Origin: Phocaeicola coprocola DSM 17136
GTDB taxonomy: Bacteria; Bacteroidota; Bacteroidia; Bacteroidales; Bacteroidaceae
Direction: 5' to 3'
DNA length: 64,000 nt
NCBI RefSeq assembly: GCF_000154845.1
Contig: NZ_DS981457.1
Location: 205,318 to 269,317, forward strand
Shown: piece by piece, positions 38,502-46,515 of the stretch
How the letters are laid out: every line of letters starts with the position of its first letter
Numbering within the stretch: position 1 is the stretch's first letter
Translations under genes and position numbers: made by a program
Notes under the pieces: generated by a model
Database searches by the model: none
Told to the model about the DNA's origin: nothing
The model's input: only the letters and a program-made list of their open reading frames with translations

Positions 38502-40700
38502 TTATTTCTGTTTTACATTTAATTCTTTATTGAAGAAATCCAGAATCGCCTTCTGTATTTCTTTACTGCAAAAATGAGGCAAGTCGTATAATTTGGTCTG
38601 CAAGTGTTCACCGGCTCCCTGGCTATCCCATACTTTCCGCATAGTATCGTAAGCAGCCTCTACACCTTCTACCGGGAACAATTTATCTTTCTTGCCGTTA
38701 GTAAACAACATCGGCTTAGGGCAAGCAATAGATGCCACATGAGGATAATCCATATATCGGCGGATATTAGGAACCAGCATTGCATAAGCAGAACCACCTT
38801 TGTTCTGATTGTTTGTCATAGTCATCAAACTGTCCGTAGTATTCATCCAGCAGACAGCAGCTCCTGCCTTCACAGCATCAGTAGCAGCCATTGTCATCCA
38901 GGCACGGTGAGCTCCCATAGAAAATCCCATAGTCGCCACTTTTTCTTTATCTACCTGTGGCAAAGAAGCCAAGAACTCCGCACTACGGATATCATCCCAG
39001 GCTATCAGACCTCCCCACGACATTCCCATTTGTAACAAATTGGCAGACAAAGCCTGCTGAGAATCGTAACGTGCATACTCTTTCCGACCGCGTTCTCCCC
39101 AGAACAAAGCATCGAGAGCCAATACAACGTATCCGTTCTCTGCCAGATAATCGCCTACATATTGTCCGTCGTAACAACCTACAGCCCAGTTATCAGCATC
39201 CTTCATCACAATTTCTGAGACTCCAAACGGACGTACCATTTTTTCTTTTCCAATAGTAAAATGTGCTCCATGATCATGCAAAAGCAGAACAGCAGGAAAT
39301 GGTCCTTTACCTTCCGGAACCAGCAGGTAAGCCGGCACACGAGAATATTCTGAAACATTGAAAACAATTTTTTGAGCCTCATAACCTTTGCGCTTTTCTG
39401 TAGCTATAACCTTCATATCGTAAGGAGCAACTGGGGGAGCCGGCTGTATGCACTCCAGCAGTTTCTCACGTGCCTGCTCACGCCATTTGCCGAAATCCTT
39501 TTCAGGAGCATTTCCCCATGCCATCGGATAAGTCAGACTTTTTTTCAACTGCTCATAAAACAGAGGCATATCATTTTGTACTTCATAACCCGTGTAAGCC
39601 TTTTCTGCTTCTACTTTTTTAAGCCATTCTTTATACAACTTAAATAATTTCTCTGGAGCATATGTATACCAGGCATATCCAACACGACGTTCTAGTTTTA
39701 CATCCGAAAGCTTATATACTTTAATGCCATCACGGTTACACATAAACGGAGTATTATCGCTCATCTCATAAAAACGTGACCAGATACGGGGAGCCTTCTT
39801 ATCCTTCACGACAACCAAGTCGTAAGGATATTCATGATTGGCAGCTTTATCTTCAGGAATAGCTACCTTTTCTACACGCATACCTGTTATCGCAACTCTC
39901 TCAAACCAAGCCATAGCTGCTTTGACAGACTCAACCACTTCATCAGAAGGATGAGGTATTTCCATCAGCAATCGAACTACATCGCAGCTTTCACCAGCTG
40001 TCAGAGAGGCCAGTTCGAAAGTACGTGCATTGGTCGGAAGCAATGTATTATTGTCATGCTGTTGCCCCCAAACGGTCTTAACTCCATTCTGTACATATTG
40101 TGCTCGCAAAATCATATCAATACCCTTATTAAAAGCCTGACAGATTCTTTTGCGCATCGTATCGTCCAGCCAGGAAAAATTCAAATCACCTTCGTTGATA
40201 TGCAAAAACAAACGTAATACTCCGGTAGTAACCTCATCGTTAAAGGTAATAGCATCTACATCCCATCCACGCCAGCCTCCGTTTTTTTTCTGAGTTTTCA
40301 ACAGATATTCCAGCCCATCGAGTACAGCGTTCTTGTACTTCGTTGCTTTGGTCAGCGTATAAACTTGTGCCAGATATTCTATCTGAGAATAAGTATTCCG
40401 GTTATCAAGCGTACTACGGCGATGATAATCCGACAAAGTATTCAAGACAGAATCGGCAGGAAGCTCTGCCATCCAGTCAATATTTTTGGGCCATCCTCCA
40501 TCCTCATTCTGATAAGCAACAAAATTATCAGCAATCTTCGTATACTGCTCAGGCGAATAGCGTTTATAGTTCCGTTCTTTATGCTCCAGATTCCAATGGT
40601 GGATTCCATCATGTAATGCACTCATAGAAGGAACTGTCTGCGACATTGCATAACTGCCCACTCCCAGCAGCAAACTCATTAAATAATATTTTTTTTTCAT
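38502..40700 (-). CDS. Pectate lyase PL10 - carbohydrate esterase fusion
   Basis: 732 aa, signal peptide 1-20 (AMS|Q). The N-terminal (alpha/alpha) toroid (about 25-400) matches PL10 pectate lyases: YQNEDGGWPKNIDW (63-76), TLDNRNTYSQIEYLA (97-111), KNGGWRG (139-145), TFNDEV (152-157) and the PRIWSRFYE segment (304-312) with the catalytic-type Arg. The C-terminal alpha/beta hydrolase (about 425-732) has VLLLHDHGA (471-479), nucleophile elbow MGFSMG with Ser594, Asp672 and His709. It probably removes methyl or acetyl esters; similarity to CE19 pectin esterases is possible but not proven. Cleavage by beta-elimination gives 4,5-unsaturated oligogalacturonides. Heads the operon with CE12-CE8. Confidence 0.88.
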   Translation of the reverse strand: MKKKYYLMSLLLGVGSYAMSQTVPSMSALHDGIHHWNLEHKERNYKRYSPEQYTKIADNFVAYQNEDGGWPKNIDWMAELPADSVLNTLSDYHRRSTLDNRNTYSQIEYLAQVYTLTKATKYKNAVLDGLEYLLKTQKKNGGWRGWDVDAITFNDEVTTGVLRLFLHINEGDLNFSWLDDTMRKRICQAFNKGIDMILRAQYVQNGVKTVWGQQHDNNTLLPTNARTFELASLTAGESCDVVRLLMEIPHPSDEVVESVKAAMAWFERVAITGMRVEKVAIPEDKAANHEYPYDLVVVKDKKAPRIWSRFYEMSDNTPFMCNRDGIKVYKLSDVKLERRVGYAWYTYAPEKLFKLYKEWLKKVEAEKAYTGYEVQNDMPLFYEQLKKSLTYPMAWGNAPEKDFGKWREQAREKLLECIQPAPPVAPYDMKVIATEKRKGYEAQKIVFNVSEYSRVPAYLLVPEGKGPFPAVLLLHDHGAHFTIGKEKMVRPFGVSEIVMKDADNWAVGCYDGQYVGDYLAENGYVVLALDALFWGERGRKEYARYDSQQALSANLLQMGMSWGGLIAWDDIRSAEFLASLPQVDKEKVATMGFSMGAHRAWMTMAATDAVKAGAAVCWMNTTDSLMTMTNNQNKGGSAYAMLVPNIRRYMDYPHVASIACPKPMLFTNGKKDKLFPVEGVEAAYDTMRKVWDSQGAGEHLQTKLYDLPHFCSKEIQKAILDFFNKELNVKQK

Positions 40701-40730
40701 GGCATGTTTACATTAAGATTGATTTGTTTC

Positions 40731-40738
40731 CAAAAATA
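40731..40738 (-). promoter_or_regulatory. -7 box of the PL10-esterase operon
   Basis: TATTTTTG on the minus strand, 30 bases before the ATG at 40700. The -33 element is weak. Confidence 0.5.
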
Positions 40739-40907
40739 AGCAAAATGAGAGGTGGAGAAAGGTAATAATTGTTCTAATGTGGTTATTATTTAACCAAAAT
40801 CTCCACATATAATACATTCAAACATATTTTCTCCGTTAACAGACTAAAATATCCAAATGGTATACTCTCAGGCAGCATACAACAGCCTCTTTCTATCTGC
40901 CTCCCAG

Positions 40908-42533
40908 TCACTTCACATTTCCTTCCAAAGCTGCAATAAGCGCCATCATATTTTTAATATACGCAGCAACAGAAATGCATTGTTGTCCATCTGTACAAGG
41001 ATAAGGAGAAGTATCAAAATCATCCCCCACCATCTTCCTGCTATAATCTTCCTTACCTGATAAATCAGGAGTCCACCCACAACGATATGGATGAGAAGTT
41101 GAAGGCAGATCAGAAAGCCAGTAACCTTGTTTTTTTACCTGAGCCATCAGATTACTGATTTCTTTCTCTGTTACAAGGCGAGGACAATGTGTATAATATT
41201 TCGGTAACGGACACAATTCATCTGATAATAAAGGTGATTGGGAAAGCAACTTATTTTTATCAATCTTTTTCACTTCATCGAAATCCTTTCTCAACTGTTC
41301 AGGATTAACAAAAGTAGCAGAACTATAATGGGCAATTGTATTTTCTATATTCTGATCTATATAATACTTACCATTATAAATATTACCTCCCTTCCGATGC
41401 ACATACAATGGTTTTCCCGTATCAGGATCAATAAACCGAGGTACTAAGATTTCATCGGGATTGTCTGATTTACGATGCCATTTACGGACTTCTGTTTCAG
41501 GTAATTTTTGAGATTCAAGAAACTTAATAGCAGCAGGTATCCCCGAAAGGAAACGAGTATCAGCTGTCAGCTTATAATATTCCATCATCTGATAAATCAT
41601 ACCGACAGTAGTACCCGTATTTACACTGCGTGGCTCATAAGAACGAGCATGGGCAGGCTTTAAGTCGGTCACCGTATACTGATCTGCCCATCCTGCATAA
41701 GGCTCTCCTTGCTGAAGAGTTATCGTAAGGTACATTGCCCGCATAATAGGCTCCTTTATATTCTGAAGCCCCATAGCCTGATAGCATTGAATCAGGAAAT
41801 CAATAATTTCCGGTGTTACATCATCGTTTAAAGTTATAAAAGAAGAATAGTCCTCCTTACCTTCAAAAGGATGATCGTATCGCAACGGATAACGCTGTGG
41901 CCAGCCTCCGACAGGATACTGACTTTCTAAAATAAAATGAATAACTTTTTCTAGCGGAACTTTATATGCAGGATCATTTTTCTCTACATACATACGTAAT
42001 AAAAACTTAGCAGCAGAAATAGTGCCCAAATCATCGTAAGTAGCATTACCATAATAATGTCGGAACTCTTCCAGACGCCAGCCACTTTTTCCTACTGTTT
42101 CATACCACTCCTTCAAGGAGTTCTCTCCAGCAAAGTCAAATACGTAATTCCATCCCCCACATTCAAGTTGCCCCCATATTAAGACATTAGCAACTTTTTC
42201 GGCTGCTTCATAGTAAAACTCATCACCAGTAGCGTGATAGGCATCCAATAACAAATGACCAACACTCGGAGTTCCGGGAGGTTGAATCCAGACCATTGTC
42301 CTTTTCGCCTCCATTTCTCCCCACGAGCGCGACAAATCGGGCAAATAATTCCAGACAAAGCCTCCCCGATAACTTACACTGTCCATCATGTAACGGGTTG
42401 CAGATTTCATCGTGTTTAAAATATCCTCTTTCTCACCATTCAAAGAATGTGCCTGAATTTCCCCACAAAGACAAGCACCAGCAAAAAGAGTCAAGCCTAC
42501 TTTAATACAAACAGGCTTCAGCATGTGTTTCAT
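40908..42533 (-). CDS. PL10-like pectate lyase, second copy
   Basis: 541 aa with an N-terminal signal peptide (about 1-28). An (alpha/alpha) toroid related to PL10 (Pec_lyase fold) is indicated by GGWNYVFDFAGE (about 125-136), YGNATYDDLGTISAAKFLL, SQYPVGGWPQRYPLRYDH (about 208-225), FITLNDDVTPEIIDFL and RSYEPRSVNTGTTVGMIYQM. The PRFIDPDTGKPLYVHRKG region replaces the PRIWSRFYE segment of the neighbouring PL10. It is more divergent than that gene, so a distinct substrate preference is possible. Monocistronic, with a TATTTTTG box; divergent from kdgF. Confidence 0.75.
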   Translation of the reverse strand: MKHMLKPVCIKVGLTLFAGACLCGEIQAHSLNGEKEDILNTMKSATRYMMDSVSYRGGFVWNYLPDLSRSWGEMEAKRTMVWIQPPGTPSVGHLLLDAYHATGDEFYYEAAEKVANVLIWGQLECGGWNYVFDFAGENSLKEWYETVGKSGWRLEEFRHYYGNATYDDLGTISAAKFLLRMYVEKNDPAYKVPLEKVIHFILESQYPVGGWPQRYPLRYDHPFEGKEDYSSFITLNDDVTPEIIDFLIQCYQAMGLQNIKEPIMRAMYLTITLQQGEPYAGWADQYTVTDLKPAHARSYEPRSVNTGTTVGMIYQMMEYYKLTADTRFLSGIPAAIKFLESQKLPETEVRKWHRKSDNPDEILVPRFIDPDTGKPLYVHRKGGNIYNGKYYIDQNIENTIAHYSSATFVNPEQLRKDFDEVKKIDKNKLLSQSPLLSDELCPLPKYYTHCPRLVTEKEISNLMAQVKKQGYWLSDLPSTSHPYRCGWTPDLSGKEDYSRKMVGDDFDTSPYPCTDGQQCISVAAYIKNMMALIAALEGNVK

Positions 42534-42563
42534 CGTTTATTTTATTTAAGATTCGTATTTATG

Positions 42564-42571
42564 CAAAAATA
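42564..42571 (-). promoter_or_regulatory. -7 box of the second PL10-like gene
   Basis: TATTTTTG on the minus strand, 30 bases upstream of the ATG at 42533. No clear -33. Confidence 0.5.
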
Positions 42572-42649
42572 AAAAAAATAACAGATTTAAGAATATTCAG
42601 AATACTGAATTTATGTCAGAAAAGAATTTTCTTTTGCAACAAATATCAC

Positions 42650-42657
42650 TATATTTG
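42650..42657 (+). promoter_or_regulatory. -7 box of the kdgF-like gene
   Basis: TATATTTG, 25 bases before the ATG at 42682, divergent from the PL10-like promoter. Confidence 0.55.
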
Positions 42658-42681
42658 TGACAGTTCTATATAAAAAACACA

Positions 42682-43140
42682 ATGATGAAAAAAATTTTAT
42701 TCTCAGGCATATTTGCCTTCTCATTACTGGGGTTAACCTGTAATGCAGCCAACACAAACAACAGTACAGAAAAGGATTCTAAGGTTTCTTGTAACAAAAC
42801 TTGCAGCAAGCCATTCATGTTCGAAAACCAGACAGAATGGGAACAAACCAGTGATAAAGGTGTAACCAGACAAATTATGGGATACAACGGTCAGGTTATG
42901 ATGGTAAAAGTTAAATTCGAGAAAGGAGCTGTAGGGGCTGCCCACACTCATTATCATACTCAAGTGACCTATGTTGCAAGCGGAAAATTTGAATTTACTA
43001 TCAATGGTGAAACAAAAGTTGTATCAGCAGGAGATGCGCTTTATATGGAGCCTGATGTAAAACATGGATGTAAATGTCTGGAACCCGGATTATTAATTGA
43101 CTGCTTCTCTCCGATGCGTGAAACATTCTTACAAAAATAG
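42682..43140 (+). CDS. kdgF: KdgF-like cupin with signal peptide (unsaturated uronate linearisation)
   Basis: 152 aa. Residues 1-22 form a signal peptide (basic MMKK, then FSGIFAFSLLGLT, CNA|A). The single cupin has AAHTHYHTQVTYVASGKFEF (87-106), GDALYMEPDVKHG (117-129) and the C-terminal LLIDCFSPMRETFL (137-150). This matches the KdgF family pattern of two His plus Gln and a later His, ending in DxFSPxRxxFL. KdgF opens 4,5-unsaturated galacturonate to the linear keto form (DKI). Classical KdgF is cytoplasmic; this copy should be periplasmic. Cysteines 37 and 41 lie in the linker. A general cupin of other function is the main alternative. Confidence 0.75.
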   Translation: MMKKILFSGIFAFSLLGLTCNAANTNNSTEKDSKVSCNKTCSKPFMFENQTEWEQTSDKGVTRQIMGYNGQVMMVKVKFEKGAVGAAHTHYHTQVTYVASGKFEFTINGETKVVSAGDALYMEPDVKHGCKCLEPGLLIDCFSPMRETFLQK

Positions 43141-43215
43141 TCTTAATCTGACACCCAAAATCAGGCATTAAAAATGCAGCGGTAAATAAGTTATAGGATA
43201 TAAACTTAATAATAT

Positions 43216-43262
43216 AAAATCAGCCAATTAATTCGTTATTCTGAATTAATTGGCTGATTTTG
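43216..43262 (+). terminator. Terminator between kdgF and the PL1 operon (bidirectional)
   Basis: AATCAGCCAATTAATTC pairs perfectly with GAATTAATTGGCTGATT around 8 bases, with A and T runs outside. It can serve both converging genes. Confidence 0.88.
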
Positions 43263-43355
43263 TATTCTACGCCAAATGATCTTCTTCGGAAGATACAACT
43301 TGTAATGAACGGTTTAACAAAAATGTAACTTAATCAGGAGATTTGAAAAAGAACA

Positions 43356-44834
43356 TTATTTCGAATCCGGAAACAAATGTTGTACTAAACTATTCAAATA
43401 AATTTCCAGATTTGTATAATCAGGACTTAAATTATAGTTTTTAGCATCGGATCCATTATTTGGATTTAAACCATGCGCTTTTTCCCAGTCATCCGGCATA
43501 CCATCTCTATCTGTATCCGCCGGAGCTTTTTCTGTCCGGTATTCAGGCCACCCTCCGACATCAGAAGGCTGATCAATCATCCCATTGGTACTACCGTGAC
43601 TGCCTTGATAAGTATAATTCCCTTTTCTTGTTTCTGCTACAATTCTTGTATCATAAGAATCTCTTTTATAAGAAGCGCCGGCAAATTGCAAAACAGATTC
43701 AAAAGCGTCCCATGTTGACTGCAATGAAGTATGCTCAGCTATCTTAAAGGAAGTATCGACCAATAATTCCCTCTGCGGAGCAAAGTCATTTTTGATAACT
43801 AAACCATCGGAATTATTCTTATTTACTTTCATTATTGCCTGACGTTGCTTTTCGCTTAGACTAGCACAAGTCGGATCAATATAGTTTCCATTGAAATAAA
43901 AGACTCCATGTACTCCCTTCACATTATTATTTTTTCCATCATCCGGATAAGCAGTGAACAAACGTTTATAAGAGGATTTTGTTGCAGTATAAGGACCAGG
44001 CTTATAATAATTATTCAGAAAATTATAACTTCCTCCTTCACCGGCATAAGCTCCATCACTACCATAATTGTAAATCACATTATTAAACAGTTCTACCTTT
44101 TCCTCATCCGGCTTCCCTGTATAGCGGCTGCCACATAAACGAGGAGTACGGTTAGTATGATGAGCTAACAGATTATGATGGAATGAAGCTCCCTGTCCTC
44201 CCCATATGCCTCCATATCCATGAGCTCCTTTCTCGTGTATGGAATTGGCCAGACTCTCACTAATAATACACCATTGAAGCGTAAAATTACTGTTATCGTA
44301 AAAGGTAGCGCACTCGTCTGTACTCCAGCTCATGGAACAATGGTCGATAATAATATTACGATGATTCTTGAAACCGTTCATCGCATCATCGCCCTTTTGC
44401 TTGATATCTGCTCCCATACGTGAACGGATAAAACGGACAATAACATTATCTGCCTGAATACCAAAAGTATAATTTTTCAAACAGATACCATCACCCGGAG
44501 CTGTCTGCCCGGCAATAGTCACATCGCCATTACTTATCTTCAGCGGAGATTCAAGTTCTATAATACCACTGACGGCAAAAACAATCGTACGAGGACCTTT
44601 CTTACGGATAGCCCAACGTAATGTTCCTTCTGTTCCGTCATCTTTTAAAGATGTTACAATCAGCACCTGACCTCCAGCACCACCTGTAGTATACTTTCCT
44701 GCTCCATCAGCACCCGGAAATGCAGGAACTTCAGAACGATCAGGTACCGGATATGATTTCAAGCTCTGAGCCAGTAACGATACCGGCCCCATCAATAGCA
44801 AGCCGCAAAGTGTACCAGTCAATATCTTTTTCAT
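43356..44834 (-). CDS. Pectate lyase PL1, periplasmic-type
   Basis: 492 aa from the ATG at 44834; an ATG three codons earlier (44843) is possible. Type I signal ends LLA|Q. The right-handed beta-helix PL1 contains FPGADGAGKYTTGGAGG (about 39-55), IDHCSMSWSTDE (about 163-174), HGYGGIWGG and the catalytic-arginine region NRTPRLCGSR. The C-terminus has DTDRDGMPDDWEKAHGLNP, an Asp-rich calcium-binding loop seen in bacterial PL1 proteins. It cleaves homogalacturonan by beta-elimination, giving the unsaturated uronate ends processed by KdgF and KduI. It is a tandem paralogue of the next upstream gene. Confidence 0.92.
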   Translation of the reverse strand: MKKILTGTLCGLLLMGPVSLLAQSLKSYPVPDRSEVPAFPGADGAGKYTTGGAGGQVLIVTSLKDDGTEGTLRWAIRKKGPRTIVFAVSGIIELESPLKISNGDVTIAGQTAPGDGICLKNYTFGIQADNVIVRFIRSRMGADIKQKGDDAMNGFKNHRNIIIDHCSMSWSTDECATFYDNSNFTLQWCIISESLANSIHEKGAHGYGGIWGGQGASFHHNLLAHHTNRTPRLCGSRYTGKPDEEKVELFNNVIYNYGSDGAYAGEGGSYNFLNNYYKPGPYTATKSSYKRLFTAYPDDGKNNNVKGVHGVFYFNGNYIDPTCASLSEKQRQAIMKVNKNNSDGLVIKNDFAPQRELLVDTSFKIAEHTSLQSTWDAFESVLQFAGASYKRDSYDTRIVAETRKGNYTYQGSHGSTNGMIDQPSDVGGWPEYRTEKAPADTDRDGMPDDWEKAHGLNPNNGSDAKNYNLSPDYTNLEIYLNSLVQHLFPDSK

Positions 44835-44844
44835 ACAACACATT

Positions 44845-46377
44845 CTATTTTAAAGTTGGATATAAACCTTCAACCAAACTATTTATATAAATCTCCAGAT
44901 TTGTATAATCCTTACTTAAGTTATATTTTACTGCATCTGATTTATCTGCCGGATTCAATCCGTTCTGTTCTTCCCAGATATCAGGCATACCATCTCCATC
45001 GGAATCTACTTCGGAAGAATGTACCTCAACGTATTCATCCCATCCTTCAGCATCTTTCTGCGTATCAATAAAACCATAGCTACTACCATTAGATCCCTCT
45101 CGTGAATAAGTACCAGTACGGGTTTCATTTACAATACGTGTATCCACGAGATCTCGTTTGTTAGATACACCGGCATACTTCAGGACATCTTCATATGCAT
45201 CTTGAGCCGACTGCATAAAAGAATAATCAGAAAGGATATCGAAACGCTTTGCAACCAGCATATTTTGAGCTGAAATCTCATTATTCTTCACGACAAAAGC
45301 TGTAGATGAAGTATTGTCAGAATTTGCCGCTTCTGCTTCGGCTAACTGACTTTCCGACAAATCGCTCCGTGTATCCATATAGTTGCCCGACAAATAAAAC
45401 TTACCATATACGCCTGCAGCCTGATTGTTAGCGCCATCGTCAACATAAGCAGTGAAGAAGCGGCAATGTACTTTCTTGGATGCAGCTATCGGACCTGGTT
45501 TATAGTAGTTATTCATTATATTATAGGAACCACCTTGTGCCCCATAAGCCCCCTCACTCGACCAGTTATAAATAACATTGTTGCATAGATCGACTTGCTC
45601 CATATCTGCCCGATTGGAATAACGGCTGCCACACAAACGTGGAGTACGATTACTGTGATGAGCCAATAAATTATGATGGAATGTAGCAGGACTGCCTCCC
45701 CACAAACCGCCATATCCGTGACCTCCCTTTACATGAATAGAGTTAGTCAAACTTTCGCTGACAATACACCATTGCATTGTCATATTTGTATTTCCATAGA
45801 ATGAAGCACATTCGTCTGTACTCCAACTCATAGAGCAGTGGTCGATAATGATATTTTTCTTTCCAGGATACGACGACTGATATCCATTCATCGAATCATC
45901 TTCCGTTTTACATCCATCTCCCATACGACAACGGATAAAACGAATGATAACATTGTTAGCATTGACACGCAGTGTATAATTCTTCAAACAAATTCCTGCT
46001 CCTGGAGCTGTCTGACCGGCAATAGTTATATCATCATTCTTTATAACCAACTGTTTGGTCAGAGCTATAACTCCTCCCACAGCAAACACAACCGTACGCT
46101 TTCCGGATTTCTCAATAGCCCAACGTAATGTTCCTTCAGAACCATCATCTTTGAGGGAAGTAACCACATAAACGGTACCTTCAGCTCCACCCGTCGTGAA
46201 CTTTCCAGCTCCTTCAGCTCCGGGAAAGGCCGGAATTGTTGTCCGATCGGGAGCAGGATAAACAGGTAAAGACTCTTCTGGTATTTTATCATCGTTCGCT
46301 TGTGGCTCAGTCTGTTCTGAACAGGCAGATATTCCCAAGATTACTAACATGGTATTTATCAGCCACAATTTTTTCAT
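44845..46377 (-). CDS. Pectate lyase PL1, lipoprotein form
   Basis: 510 aa from the ATG at 46377 (an ATG at 46395 would add six residues before the signal). The start MKKLWLINTMLVILGISAC is a lipoprotein signal, with Cys followed by SEQTEPQANDD, an acidic stretch compatible with export to the cell surface in this phylum. The PL1 helix repeats all landmarks of the downstream paralogue: FPGAEGAGKFTTGGAEG, IDHCSMSWSTDE, HGYGGLWGG, NRTPRLCGSR and the Asp-rich loop DSDGDGMPDIWEEQNGL. It is ten bases from the downstream PL1. Probably the surface endo-lyase of the locus. Confidence 0.92.
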   Translation of the reverse strand: MKKLWLINTMLVILGISACSEQTEPQANDDKIPEESLPVYPAPDRTTIPAFPGAEGAGKFTTGGAEGTVYVVTSLKDDGSEGTLRWAIEKSGKRTVVFAVGGVIALTKQLVIKNDDITIAGQTAPGAGICLKNYTLRVNANNVIIRFIRCRMGDGCKTEDDSMNGYQSSYPGKKNIIIDHCSMSWSTDECASFYGNTNMTMQWCIVSESLTNSIHVKGGHGYGGLWGGSPATFHHNLLAHHSNRTPRLCGSRYSNRADMEQVDLCNNVIYNWSSEGAYGAQGGSYNIMNNYYKPGPIAASKKVHCRFFTAYVDDGANNQAAGVYGKFYLSGNYMDTRSDLSESQLAEAEAANSDNTSSTAFVVKNNEISAQNMLVAKRFDILSDYSFMQSAQDAYEDVLKYAGVSNKRDLVDTRIVNETRTGTYSREGSNGSSYGFIDTQKDAEGWDEYVEVHSSEVDSDGDGMPDIWEEQNGLNPADKSDAVKYNLSKDYTNLEIYINSLVEGLYPTLK

Positions 46378-46439
46378 GGATTCAACAGTATTCATCTTTC
46401 TATAGTAGATTTTCAGGTTCTAAATATCAAACTAAATAA

Positions 46440-46484
46440 AACACAAGTCCACAGACAGAGGAATCCCCTGTCTATGGACTTGTT
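46440..46484 (-). terminator. Strong hairpin between the binding-protein gene and the PL1 pair
   Basis: Minus strand: ACAAGTCCATAGACAGG pairs with CCTCTGTCTGTGGACTTGT over a short loop and is followed by GTTTTATTT. It sits within the apparent operon 32 bases after the DUF5123 gene, so it may partly separate susCD expression from the lyases. Confidence 0.65.
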
Positions 46485-46515
46485 TATTAACTATTTTACA
46501 TTCTCAAACTGAGTT

